Shown in pieces: positions 46,177 through 54,341 of a stretch of DNA of 57,174 bases. The DNA comes from Bacteriovoracaceae bacterium UBA1511 (GTDB taxonomy: Bacteria; Bdellovibrionota; Bacteriovoracia; Bacteriovoracales; Bacteriovoracaceae). The translations under genes were made by a program, and so were the position numbers. The stretch covers positions 1-57,174 of the forward strand of contig DCQT01000125.1 of NCBI GenBank assembly GCA_002323535.1. Direction: 5' to 3'. The first letter of the stretch is position 1; each line of letters begins with the position of its first letter. Under the pieces are notes generated by a model, which saw only the letters and a program-made list of their open reading frames with translations, had not been told where the DNA came from and did not search any database.

Positions 46177-48024
46177 ATGGAAGAGATATCCCAAGATCAA
46201 AATAGATACGAACTAGTTTCAGAGGATCTAAAAAAAAGTTTTCCTATCTCAAAAAAAAGAATTCTCATAGGTAGCACTGAGGCTTGTGATATTTTAATTA
46301 AACACACTTCAGTTTCAACGATCCACGCTGTTCTTGAAAAAAGAAAAGGACAAATAAAAATATATGACATGGACTCTGAGCAGGGGACCATTGTAAATGG
46401 TAAAAGAGTTAACGTTGCAACGATTGGCGTCGGAGATTTAATTGTTTTCGGTGATTATGGAGTGAAACTCGATGTTTGCTCTGCTGTCCCTCCAACACTA
46501 AGTATTGAAGATAACCTTGAGATCCCTTCGACTCTTGAAATTAATCCGCCACCTGTTTTCTCGAAACGGGTCTCAAGGCAAGAGAATAATAAACCAGAGA
46601 AGGGGTCCTTTGATCGAGAGGAATACCCTTTAAGTAAAATTAAAAACGCCGAGTTCAGCCGATATATTTTTGAAGACGCGGATGAAATTAAAAACATTTT
46701 ACACTTTGATAACTACCAAGAAGCCGTAGAATTTATAATACTTAAAAAAGATGAGATAATATCTATTGAGTATAGAGCTCTCAAAGAAAGACCTTTATAT
46801 CTTGCAGGTAAAGGTTCTTCTAAAGACACTATTGAGTTTGCCTATCTGGGGAAAGATCAAAAGATCATGATCGTTAATTCCGGTGAAGGTGTTTGTGATT
46901 TGGTCACTCTAGAGGGGTTTGATTTAATGTCAATCTCCGATAATGATAATAAGGAAAATCATTCAATCACTTCTCTTGAAAAAGATGCTATTTATTGTCT
47001 TAAGCATGATGATATTAAGCTTTTTGTTAGAAGAACTTTGGCTCCACCAAAAGTCCTGACAGAGAGCTTCCTTAAAAATGATCCATTACTTTGGAAGTAT
47101 TTAGGAGGAGTTCTTGGTTGTGTACTTCTTTTTTTACTCATAATGTCTATATTTGAAGTCGATCAGGAGGAGCTTGAAAAAAAGAACCCACAAAGACTTG
47201 CAAGTATTTTGTATAAAAAACCTGTATTATCAACGAGCGTTGCAAAAACCAAAAATAGGTCAAAAAAAGTAATTCAAAAAAGTAAAACAACAAAACAATC
47301 TTCTAAGAAACAAAAGAGTGTTGCTAAAAGAAATAAAAAGGCCAACGTCGTTCAAAAAAGAACGAAGCAGCGTCAGGCTCCACCTAAGAAGTCTGTAGCA
47401 AAAAGGGCAAAGCCCTCACCCGTTAAATCTAAAGGTAAGGTAGATACCTATAAATCGGTTGATTTTTCGTCCTCAATATCTTCTTTGCAGAGTAGAGGAG
47501 GTGTTGAAAATACAAAGTTTTCTAAAACAGAGGTCTCAGACAGTTATGAAAAAGTAAGTGGGCAAGTAAGTCCTGGTGCAGCTAAGTTAGCTGATGTTGT
47601 TGGTGATAGTGAGAGCAGAATTTCTGATTCCGCAGGAGACTTATCCTCCTCAGGTTCTTTAGACGAATTTAGTGATGGGAAGTCAGTTGCGGTTGCAGGG
47701 ATACCGTCGAGAACAGTCGTTCTTGGAGGGATGGATCCTGATACTATAAGAAAGATTCTAATGGACCACTTACCTCAGTTTAGGTTTTGCTATCAAAAAG
47801 AGTTAGATAGATCTAAAAATGAGTTCTCAGGCAGAGTAGAATTAAATTTTATAATTGGAGCAAGTGGGCATGTGACTAAAGCAGGTGTTTTAAATGCGTC
47901 GGTGCCTAGTTCTGTTCGATCATGTGTTGTAAATGTACTGAAAGGGATACCATTTCCTGAGCCTCGTGGCGGTGGAGTAGTAGAGGTTACTCAGCCTATG
48001 AACTTTTACTCTAACCAAAGATAA
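46177..48024 (+). CDS. GltG-like trans-envelope protein: FHA, membrane helix, AgmX/PglI C-terminal domain
   Basis: A 615-residue inner-membrane adaptor. Residues 20-100 form a cytoplasmic FHA domain (LIGSTEACDI, SVSTIHA, TIVNGKRV); the Arg usually following the first Gly is Ser33. A single membrane helix lies at about 308-327 (YLGGVLGCVLLFLLIMSIF). A Lys/Ser-rich stretch (345-430) follows and would span the periplasm. The last 95 residues are an AgmX/PglI-type TonB-like domain (FRFCYQKELDRS, FSGRVELNFIIGASGHV, VRSCVVNVLKGIPFPEP). GltG in Myxococcus has the same domain order and connects the AglRQS motor to the periplasm. Confidence 0.82.
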   Translation: MEEISQDQNRYELVSEDLKKSFPISKKRILIGSTEACDILIKHTSVSTIHAVLEKRKGQIKIYDMDSEQGTIVNGKRVNVATIGVGDLIVFGDYGVKLDVCSAVPPTLSIEDNLEIPSTLEINPPPVFSKRVSRQENNKPEKGSFDREEYPLSKIKNAEFSRYIFEDADEIKNILHFDNYQEAVEFIILKKDEIISIEYRALKERPLYLAGKGSSKDTIEFAYLGKDQKIMIVNSGEGVCDLVTLEGFDLMSISDNDNKENHSITSLEKDAIYCLKHDDIKLFVRRTLAPPKVLTESFLKNDPLLWKYLGGVLGCVLLFLLIMSIFEVDQEELEKKNPQRLASILYKKPVLSTSVAKTKNRSKKVIQKSKTTKQSSKKQKSVAKRNKKANVVQKRTKQRQAPPKKSVAKRAKPSPVKSKGKVDTYKSVDFSSSISSLQSRGGVENTKFSKTEVSDSYEKVSGQVSPGAAKLADVVGDSESRISDSAGDLSSSGSLDEFSDGKSVAVAGIPSRTVVLGGMDPDTIRKILMDHLPQFRFCYQKELDRSKNEFSGRVELNFIIGASGHVTKAGVLNASVPSSVRSCVVNVLKGIPFPEPRGGGVVEVTQPMNFYSNQR

Positions 48025-48238
48025 AATTAAAGGCAATATCGCTAATTACTATAGTTATCAATTTAAGCTGCTTGAATGTTCATCAATCAAACTTTTATGA
48101 ATTGAACACATACTTCTGCTTGATTTAAAAACGTAGTGTGTTTCCTGGATTTTATATGTGTATGAGCCTTAGTTTTATACAAGATATAAGAATAAACCGT
48201 ATTTTAATTGAAGTGTAAAAGAAGGATTTTTATTTGGA

Positions 48239-48751
48239 TTATTCTGTACTTGATACAACAAATTTATATTTTTGAAATCCTGCATCAGCACATGTTGCCA
48301 ATATTTTTTTGACATAGGAGTATTTCAAACCTTTGTCGACAACAAGGTTTACAATACCGCTAAACCTCTTGGCACCTTTAGCCGTTTTTTCTACTTGCTT
48401 ATATAAAGCTCTCTTCTTTCTTAATTCATTGTAAAGAGAAATAATTCGAGAGCCACCCTGGTCATAAATAATTCTGTTCCCAGGCTTTGTAACGTCTAAT
48501 ATCACTTGGTCATCAACCCATATTTTTGATTCACTGACTTGAACAATAACTCCAGGGGTATTTAATTGCTTCGTGACTGAGAAAGGAAGCTTTATTCCCT
48601 TTGGTACGTTGAATATTACTCCAGAGCTATTGTAACTTTTAAGTAAGAATACTAGTAGAATGACAAGAATATCTAAAAGAGATGTGATGTCCACATCAAG
48701 CGCTTCAGGCTTTTTTCGTCGAATTCTTTTTCTAATGGACTTATATCTCAT
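48239..48751 (-). CDS. ExbD/TolR-family motor protein 2 (AglS/AglQ-like)
   Basis: A 170-residue inner-membrane protein with a basic N terminus, one membrane helix bearing the essential Asp (DVDITSLLDILVILLVFLL, about 19-37), and a periplasmic ExbD/TolR domain. The Asp is the proton-carrying residue in this family. It is the last gene of a TolQ-TolR-TolR operon, and its ATG is two bases from the preceding stop. Convergent with the GltG-like gene across 214 bases. The paired TolR set matches AglQ and AglS; which is which cannot be decided. Confidence 0.85.
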   Translation of the reverse strand: MRYKSIRKRIRRKKPEALDVDITSLLDILVILLVFLLKSYNSSGVIFNVPKGIKLPFSVTKQLNTPGVIVQVSESKIWVDDQVILDVTKPGNRIIYDQGGSRIISLYNELRKKRALYKQVEKTAKGAKRFSGIVNLVVDKGLKYSYVKKILATCADAGFQKYKFVVSSTE

Positions 48752-48753
48752 GA

Positions 48754-49275
48754 CTAGCTCTTTATGTTTCCAAAAATAATATCATCAAATAATTCTTTTA
48801 TTCTGACATCTACGCCCGCCTTATCTTTACGATAAAGTGCCTCGTCCATTTTTCTTAATATTACAACTTCATCCATTATTTTTACGATAGTTTCATAATC
48901 AACGCTATTAGTAGGCTCGAAGATAATTGTTCTTTCCCTGGGGTTTCTTTTCTTTATTTGAACTAATGATTGGTGAAGTGAGTTAAGATCGTATTCATTT
49001 CCAGCCTTTCTAAAGCTTTTGTACACCCGACCGTTTAGTCCTGTTTTAAGGGTTAGAGCACTGGGAGTTATTCTCAATGTTAAATTCAACGGGATTTTTT
49101 TTGGAGGAGGACTATTTGAAACAATTGGGACATTTGAATTAATTTCGAACAAATTTACAAAGTCTGCTGAAAACAAAAGAAAGAAAATGAAAATAAAAAC
49201 TGCGTCCAAAATGGGAATTAAATTTGGACGCTGAAATTTATATTTAAAGTTTTTTCGACTAGGTTTTCGAAGCAT
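48754..49275 (-). CDS. ExbD/TolR-family motor protein 1 (AglQ/AglS-like)
   Basis: A 173-residue protein with a basic N terminus (RKPSRKNFKYKFQRPN), one membrane helix with the conserved Asp (LIPILDAVFIFIFFLLFS, about 19-36) and a periplasmic TolR-like domain (LNLTLRITPSALTLKTG, RTIIFEPTNSVDYETIVKIM). It lies 11 bases after the TolQ-like gene. Two different TolR homologues with one TolQ is the arrangement of the Agl gliding motor, unlike the Tol-Pal set, which has one TolR plus TolA and TolB. Confidence 0.87.
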   Translation of the reverse strand: MLRKPSRKNFKYKFQRPNLIPILDAVFIFIFFLLFSADFVNLFEINSNVPIVSNSPPPKKIPLNLTLRITPSALTLKTGLNGRVYKSFRKAGNEYDLNSLHQSLVQIKKRNPRERTIIFEPTNSVDYETIVKIMDEVVILRKMDEALYRKDKAGVDVRIKELFDDIIFGNIKS

Positions 49276-49286
49276 AATTTCTCTTT

Positions 49287-49961
49287 TTAGTCAGATGACT
49301 TAACTCCAAGTAGGTCAATTAGTTTTACTGAGTACTCGTCGATTGAATTGATTATCTTCTCTGCCTTTGCCGTCAAAATTGAGTGAAGAATCATAATACT
49401 GATCGCTGAACATAAGCCAAGAAACGTAGTATTCATCGCCTTCGCAATTCCGTTTGCAAGCATCTCTGCTTTTTGAGTTGGATCTGCGGCAGCGACTGCG
49501 GCAAATGATGATATAAGACCTTGAATTGTTCCAAGAAGTCCAAAAAGTGTTGAGACGTTTGCAATTAGTTGGAGGTAATTAAGTCTTGATTCAACCTTAG
49601 GGATTACCTCAAGGGTGGTTGCATCAACGGCATTTTGGATTTGCTCAGTTGATTGTTTTGATCTTTTAAGGCCACTTTTGAGTACCTTAGGTAAAGCCGC
49701 GACTGTCCCAGAACAAACTCTAATTGCACCTTGGATATCATTAGATAAAACATAGCGCTGAATTTCGTTCATAAAGGATGCGCCATTGACGTCCAACTTT
49801 TTTAACTTAGAGAACCTTTCCAGGCAAATAGCTAGCCCTACACCCCAAACAAGTAGGATGATACCCATAAATAGGCCACCTTGCTCAAAGAAGTTAACTA
49901 TTTGATTGAGCATTCCACTGGCCGTGAGTGCTTCAGTTTGGTTTACTAGAGATTCGTTCAT
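49287..49961 (-). CDS. MotA/TolQ/ExbB-family proton channel protein (AglR-like)
   Basis: A 224-residue inner-membrane protein. It has a first helix at about 33-53 (GGLFMGIILLVWGVGLAICLER), a cytoplasmic domain, and two later helices with the family pattern LQLIANVSTLFGLLGTIQGLISSF (about 130-153) and KAMNTTFLGLCSAISIMIL (about 173-191). These form the proton path with the TolR helices. Start ATG 49961 has AGGAG upstream. First gene of the TolQ-TolR-TolR operon; no TolA, TolB or Pal nearby, so AglR is the better comparison than TolQ. Confidence 0.88.
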   Translation of the reverse strand: MNESLVNQTEALTASGMLNQIVNFFEQGGLFMGIILLVWGVGLAICLERFSKLKKLDVNGASFMNEIQRYVLSNDIQGAIRVCSGTVAALPKVLKSGLKRSKQSTEQIQNAVDATTLEVIPKVESRLNYLQLIANVSTLFGLLGTIQGLISSFAAVAAADPTQKAEMLANGIAKAMNTTFLGLCSAISIMILHSILTAKAEKIINSIDEYSVKLIDLLGVKSSD

Positions 49962-50059
49962 GGAATTATACTCCTAATGAAAAGTAAAACGATCTCTTAT
50001 ATTTTAAGGTATTTATAGAATTTTGCTTGCTAGGATTATCTTGGGAAAGTATTGCCTGA

Positions 50060-50644
50060 TTAGTAGTTCTCTGGAAATAGATTTCGCTCAATTCCCTCTA
50101 TGAATAAATGAATAAACTTTATGTGAATTTCTTGCACTCGGTCAGTGGATTTAGTGAATGGAACTATCAGTGGGTAGTCCACTTCACCCTTTAGCTTTCC
50201 GCCTCCTTTACCTAGGAGACCTATGACTTTCATTTTTTTTTCTTTAGCAACTTTTACAGCTTCTAAAATATTTGGGCTATTACCAGAAGTTGAAATAGCT
50301 AATAGTACGTCTCCTGGGTTGCCCCATCCTTCCAGATGACGAGAAAACACATGCTCATAACCATAATCATTACCTACACATGTTAGATGAGAGGGGTCTG
50401 AAATAGACATAGCGCCTAAGCTTCGGCGGTCTTTTCTAAATCTTCCAGTTAGCTCCTCTGCAAAGTGCATACTGTCGCACATCGAGCCACCGTTTCCGCA
50501 ACTAAACACTCGCCCGTTGTTTTTGTAGCATTCACTAAGACACTTAATGGAGTTCTGAAGTAAATTCAAAAGATCAACATCTGATAAAACAGATTCAATC
50601 GTTTCATTAGCTTCAGTTAAACCATTTTTAATAAAATTATCCAT
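50060..50644 (-). CDS. gmhA: Sedoheptulose 7-phosphate isomerase (SIS domain)
   Basis: First step of heptose synthesis for the lipopolysaccharide inner core, giving D-glycero-D-manno-heptose 7-phosphate. The 194-residue protein has the SIS-fold motif FSCGNGGSMCDSMHFAEELTGRFRKDR, with the catalytic Glu near 65, AISTSGNSPNILEAV, and the C-terminal VQEIHIKFIHLFIE with the catalytic His. Length is normal (192 in E. coli). It lies 27 bases after trxA on the minus strand. Confidence 0.9.
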   Translation of the reverse strand: MDNFIKNGLTEANETIESVLSDVDLLNLLQNSIKCLSECYKNNGRVFSCGNGGSMCDSMHFAEELTGRFRKDRRSLGAMSISDPSHLTCVGNDYGYEHVFSRHLEGWGNPGDVLLAISTSGNSPNILEAVKVAKEKKMKVIGLLGKGGGKLKGEVDYPLIVPFTKSTDRVQEIHIKFIHLFIEGIERNLFPENY

Positions 50645-50671
50645 TAAGTGTTCCTAGTAAATTAATTTTAT

Positions 50672-50995
50672 TTACGAAAGTTCTTCTAATGACTTTTTGA
50701 TTTCATCCTTTGGTTGTACACCAACTAATGTCTTAGCTGCTTCACCATTTTTGAAAAAGATCAAAGTAGGGATTCCTCTAACACCATATTTCTGTGCTAG
50801 ATCACCGTTCTCGTCCACATTAACTTTAAAAATATTAGCATTTTCCCCCAGGTCAGATGCTACTTCGTCAATTACAGGTAGAAGTGTTTTACATGGGCCG
50901 CACCATTCCGCCCAGAAATCGACTAGAACTGGCTTGTCTGCTTTTAATACTTTTTCTTCGAATTCAGATGTAGTTAAAGGGGATACTGTGCTCAT
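50672..50995 (-). CDS. trxA: Thioredoxin
   Basis: Small cytoplasmic disulfide reductase. The 107-residue protein has the active site WAEWCGPCKTLLPVIDEVA near residues 28-46 and the cis-Pro loop GVRGIPTLIFFKNGE. The start is ATG 50995 with GGAG 6 bases upstream; a frame extending to 51007 has no site. Transcribed divergently from the RDD-protein gene. Confidence 0.96.
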   Translation of the reverse strand: MSTVSPLTTSEFEEKVLKADKPVLVDFWAEWCGPCKTLLPVIDEVASDLGENANIFKVNVDENGDLAQKYGVRGIPTLIFFKNGEAAKTLVGVQPKDEIKKSLEELS

Positions 50996-51096
50996 AATTT
51001 TCTCCAATTATTATTTAAATGCAGCTTCACCTTACACCCAACAATACTTTTTTAATACTGTCGATATTAAATTTTTTCTTATAACAGGTCTAATTA

Positions 51097-51615
51097 ATGT
51101 ACAATGTCATTATGAACAGAAGCTATCTACTAAAGAGGTCCAAAAAAATCAGTCTGCTTGCTAGGCTTTTTGCCAAGGCAATAGATCTTTTTATTGTACT
51201 GATTCTGTCAATTCTTCTTTACCCTGTTGGAATTTTAGCAGGTGTTATTTATCTATCCTTAAGTGACTCTCTGCAGGATGGGCAAAGTGTTGGAAAGAAG
51301 GTTGTTGGGTTCTGTGTCGTTTCATTAAAAGATGGGACTAAGTGCTCATATAAACAGTCAATTGTTAGAAACATTACTCTTAGTGTCCCCATAATTGTCG
51401 CGGTGATTCCATTTTGGGGTTGGGTTCTTTCGATTTTGATGGCCATTCCAATAATGGGTTTTGAGATATATCTCATGTCTAGATTAGACTCTGCTCATAG
51501 GCTTGGGGATGTTATGGCAGACACCACTGTAGTTAATCAATTGTCAGATAAAGAAAAAGCGGAAGCTCGAAATAAATCAACGTGGTTTATGTCGAATCCA
51601 GAGATTAATAATTAA
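51097..51615 (+). CDS. RDD-family membrane protein
   Basis: A 172-residue protein with two or three membrane segments (about 27-50 and 94-125), the RDD-type motif RLFAKAIDLFIV, and the family GQSVGKKVVGFCVV segment near residue 65, as well as HRLGDVMADTTVV toward the end. Function of RDD proteins is mostly unknown; some affect ion transport. Start uncertain: ATG 51097 (weak AGG upstream) or ATG 51112. It lies 55 bases before polA. Confidence 0.8.
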   Translation: MYNVIMNRSYLLKRSKKISLLARLFAKAIDLFIVLILSILLYPVGILAGVIYLSLSDSLQDGQSVGKKVVGFCVVSLKDGTKCSYKQSIVRNITLSVPIIVAVIPFWGWVLSILMAIPIMGFEIYLMSRLDSAHRLGDVMADTTVVNQLSDKEKAEARNKSTWFMSNPEINN

Positions 51616-51670
51616 CTAGGACAACCAGGCTCTACGATGTTAAGTTTTTCCAAAATTTTTGGGGAAGTTT

Positions 51671-54340
51671 ATGAAGAGACTTATCGTTGTTGATATTAGT
51701 AGTTTTATTTTTAGAGCATTTTACGCCATTAGACATTTATCCTCACCAGAAGGTGTTCCGGTAAACGCTGTTCATGGTGTTTGGAATATGATGTTTAAGC
51801 TTTTATCTCAATACAACCCTTCTCACATTGTAATTGCCAGAGATACTGGAAAGCCAACTTTTAGACATAAAATGTATGATGATTATAAGGCCAACAGAAC
51901 AGAAGTTCCTGAAGATTTGATACCTCAATTCCCACTAATTACGCAGCTTGTAGAAAAAATGAACCTTTCAAATATTTCAATTGAAGGCTTCGAGGCGGAC
52001 GATATTATAGGCTCCGTTTGTGTCCAATGGGAAAAAGATTTTGATGAAATTCTTATCGCGAGTGGTGATAAGGATTTAATGCAATTTGTGAATGAAAAAG
52101 TAAAAGTCTTGGATACGATGAAAGATAAAATTTTCGACCGTCAAGGAGTTTTTGAGAAGATGGGTGTTTGGCCTGAGCAAATTGTCGATTACTTATCTAT
52201 GGTGGGGGATACTTCTGATAATATTCCTGGCATGAAAGGAATCGGGGCCAAGGGCGCGGCAAAATTGTTGGCAGAGTATAATGATCTAGAAAATATAAAA
52301 ACTAATGAGGATTCATTAAAAAATAAAAGAGTCGTGACTGCTTTTAAGGAGCACTACGAGGAAGGACAGTTAAGTAAAGATCTAGTTAAGATTGTTCAAG
52401 ACTTAGATCTTGGTGTTGATGTGACTGAGTCTGAAAATAGTTTTTCTCCTTCAAATGATTTAGTTAGTTTTTTTGAAAGTCTTGGCTTTAAATCGGCAAT
52501 AAAAAAATTAAAAGAAGTTGAATTTGGTGTTTATCAGGCGCAACAAAATGAAGAAGAGGGGAGTTTTGGAATTATTAATTCAGGGCCAATTCTTCCAGAT
52601 TTAAAGACAACAGAAGTTAAATCAAAAAAAGAATTTTCAGAAATTGTAAATAAAATCAAAGAGAAAAAATTTATCTCCTTGTATACGAATTTCTCATCGA
52701 TGAATATTCACTCTCGAGAGTTAGTTGGTATCGATCTGAATTTTGGTGATGAAAATATTTACTCCTTATCAGAGGGAAAGTTAGAAGGCTCTCTTAGGGA
52801 TTTTTTCATTGAACTAATAGAGCTTTCAAAAAATAAAGAGATTACTATTTTTACGGAGCATGCTAAAAGAGATGTCCAGCTTTTTGGAGATGAAACAGTT
52901 AACCTGGAAAACCTAATTGATGTTATCCAGCTTTCTTATTTGGTTAACCAAGATGTGAGAGCAGATTTTTTAAAGCTTGTAAAAAATATTTTAGATATTG
53001 AAATCGAAAAAGAAGTCCCCGGAGAAATGAACCTTGGACAAAATTCACTCAGAGCTTGGTGTCTTTTTAAGGTTGGAGAAGAACTCTTAGCGGATGCATC
53101 GAATAAAGAAGTTCTAAAAATATACAAAGAAATTGATGGCCCATTATTTTCAGTTCTAGCGAAGATGGAGTCTCAAGGTGTTTCTTTAAATACGGGGTAT
53201 CTCAAAAAGCTTGAAAAGCAATTCTCAGATGAACTCTCAAAAATTGAAAGCAGAATTCGAGAAGTTTCCGGTGATGAAGACGTAAATCTTAGAAGCTCAA
53301 AGCAGGTGGGAGTTTTGTTGTTTGAAAAACTTGGACTGCCAGCGAAGAAAAAAACAAAAACAGGATTTAGCACTGACTCTGAAGTTTTAGAGGACCTCGC
53401 GGGAATGGAACTAAGTGATATTCCGGGTCTAATTTTAAAATACAGAGAGCTCGATAAGCTTTTATCAACTTATGTTAAAGCTCTTCCAGAGCTTGTTGAT
53501 CAAGCAACAAAGAAAATTCATACAAACTTCTCTCAGCATACGGCCGCGACGGGAAGACTGGCTTCAAGTAATCCAAACCTACAAAATATTCCTATAAGGT
53601 CAGACAACGGAAAGCTTATAAGAAAGGCTTTTATTACATCTCCTGGGAATCTATTATTAACAGCCGACTACTCACAAGTAGAGCTTAGACTTTTAGCTCA
53701 TTTTTCAAATGATTCAACAATGGTTTCAGCGTTTAAAAATAATGTTGATATTCATGCGCAAACTGCTGCAGAAGTAACAGGAACTCCTGTTGAAAAAATT
53801 TCTCCAAATGAAAGGTCAAAAGCAAAGGCAGTCAACTTTGGATTAATGTATGGACAATCTTCTTTTGGTTTATCTAAAGCGTTAAAAATTTCAAGGTCTG
53901 AGGCAAAAGAATATATTACAAATTACTTTAGAAGGTTTTCGAAGGTTAAGAGCTATCTTGATGAATTAAAAGAAATTGCTGAAGAAAAGGGTTTCTCTGA
54001 AACCTTTCATGGAAGAAAAAGGTTTCTTCCGGATATTAAATCAAACAACCGAACGATTAAGTCCCAGGCTGAGCGAGTTGCTGTTAATAGCCCAATACAA
54101 GGAACGGCCGCCGATATTATAAAGCTGGCGATGATAAACATCGATCGACGTATATCTGAAGAAAATCTTAAATCTAAAATGCTTTTGCAGGTTCACGATG
54201 AACTAATATTTGATGTTCCTGAAGAAGAGTTTGAAACGATGAAAAAATTAGTTCGTGATGAAATGGAAAACGTCGTAAAGCTTAGAGTTCCATTAACTGT
54301 TGATGTCGGTTTTGGAGTTAATTGGTTTGATATAAAATAG
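51671..54340 (+). CDS. polA: DNA polymerase I with apparently inactive 3'-5' exonuclease domain
   Basis: Repair and Okazaki-fragment polymerase. The 889-residue protein has the 5' nuclease domain (1-285; GFEADDIIGS, ASGDKDLMQF, PGMKGIGAKGAAKLL) and the polymerase with motif A (TADYSQVELRLLAHFS), motif B (RSKAKAVNFGLMYGQSSFG) and motif C (LLQVHDELIFDVP). In the middle domain, the proofreading motif DTETDSLD of E. coli is replaced by YTNFSSMN, and the two later exonuclease motifs also lack key residues, as in Taq and Bacillus enzymes. ATG 51671 follows GGGGAAG; TTG 51659 is unlikely. It stops 1 base before the convergent ClC gene. Confidence 0.97.
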   Translation: MKRLIVVDISSFIFRAFYAIRHLSSPEGVPVNAVHGVWNMMFKLLSQYNPSHIVIARDTGKPTFRHKMYDDYKANRTEVPEDLIPQFPLITQLVEKMNLSNISIEGFEADDIIGSVCVQWEKDFDEILIASGDKDLMQFVNEKVKVLDTMKDKIFDRQGVFEKMGVWPEQIVDYLSMVGDTSDNIPGMKGIGAKGAAKLLAEYNDLENIKTNEDSLKNKRVVTAFKEHYEEGQLSKDLVKIVQDLDLGVDVTESENSFSPSNDLVSFFESLGFKSAIKKLKEVEFGVYQAQQNEEEGSFGIINSGPILPDLKTTEVKSKKEFSEIVNKIKEKKFISLYTNFSSMNIHSRELVGIDLNFGDENIYSLSEGKLEGSLRDFFIELIELSKNKEITIFTEHAKRDVQLFGDETVNLENLIDVIQLSYLVNQDVRADFLKLVKNILDIEIEKEVPGEMNLGQNSLRAWCLFKVGEELLADASNKEVLKIYKEIDGPLFSVLAKMESQGVSLNTGYLKKLEKQFSDELSKIESRIREVSGDEDVNLRSSKQVGVLLFEKLGLPAKKKTKTGFSTDSEVLEDLAGMELSDIPGLILKYRELDKLLSTYVKALPELVDQATKKIHTNFSQHTAATGRLASSNPNLQNIPIRSDNGKLIRKAFITSPGNLLLTADYSQVELRLLAHFSNDSTMVSAFKNNVDIHAQTAAEVTGTPVEKISPNERSKAKAVNFGLMYGQSSFGLSKALKISRSEAKEYITNYFRRFSKVKSYLDELKEIAEEKGFSETFHGRKRFLPDIKSNNRTIKSQAERVAVNSPIQGTAADIIKLAMINIDRRISEENLKSKMLLQVHDELIFDVPEEEFETMKKLVRDEMENVVKLRVPLTVDVGFGVNWFDIK

Positions 54341-54341
54341 A

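Noticed and set aside
48025..48238. Small gene or terminator between the convergent gliding operons
   Set aside because: Only frames of up to about 20 codons without ribosome sites are present, and no stable hairpin with a T-tract was found.
48239..49961. Tol-Pal envelope system
   Set aside because: There are two TolR-like proteins and no TolA, TolB or Pal; the facing operon encodes Glt-type proteins, so an Agl-type motor fits better.
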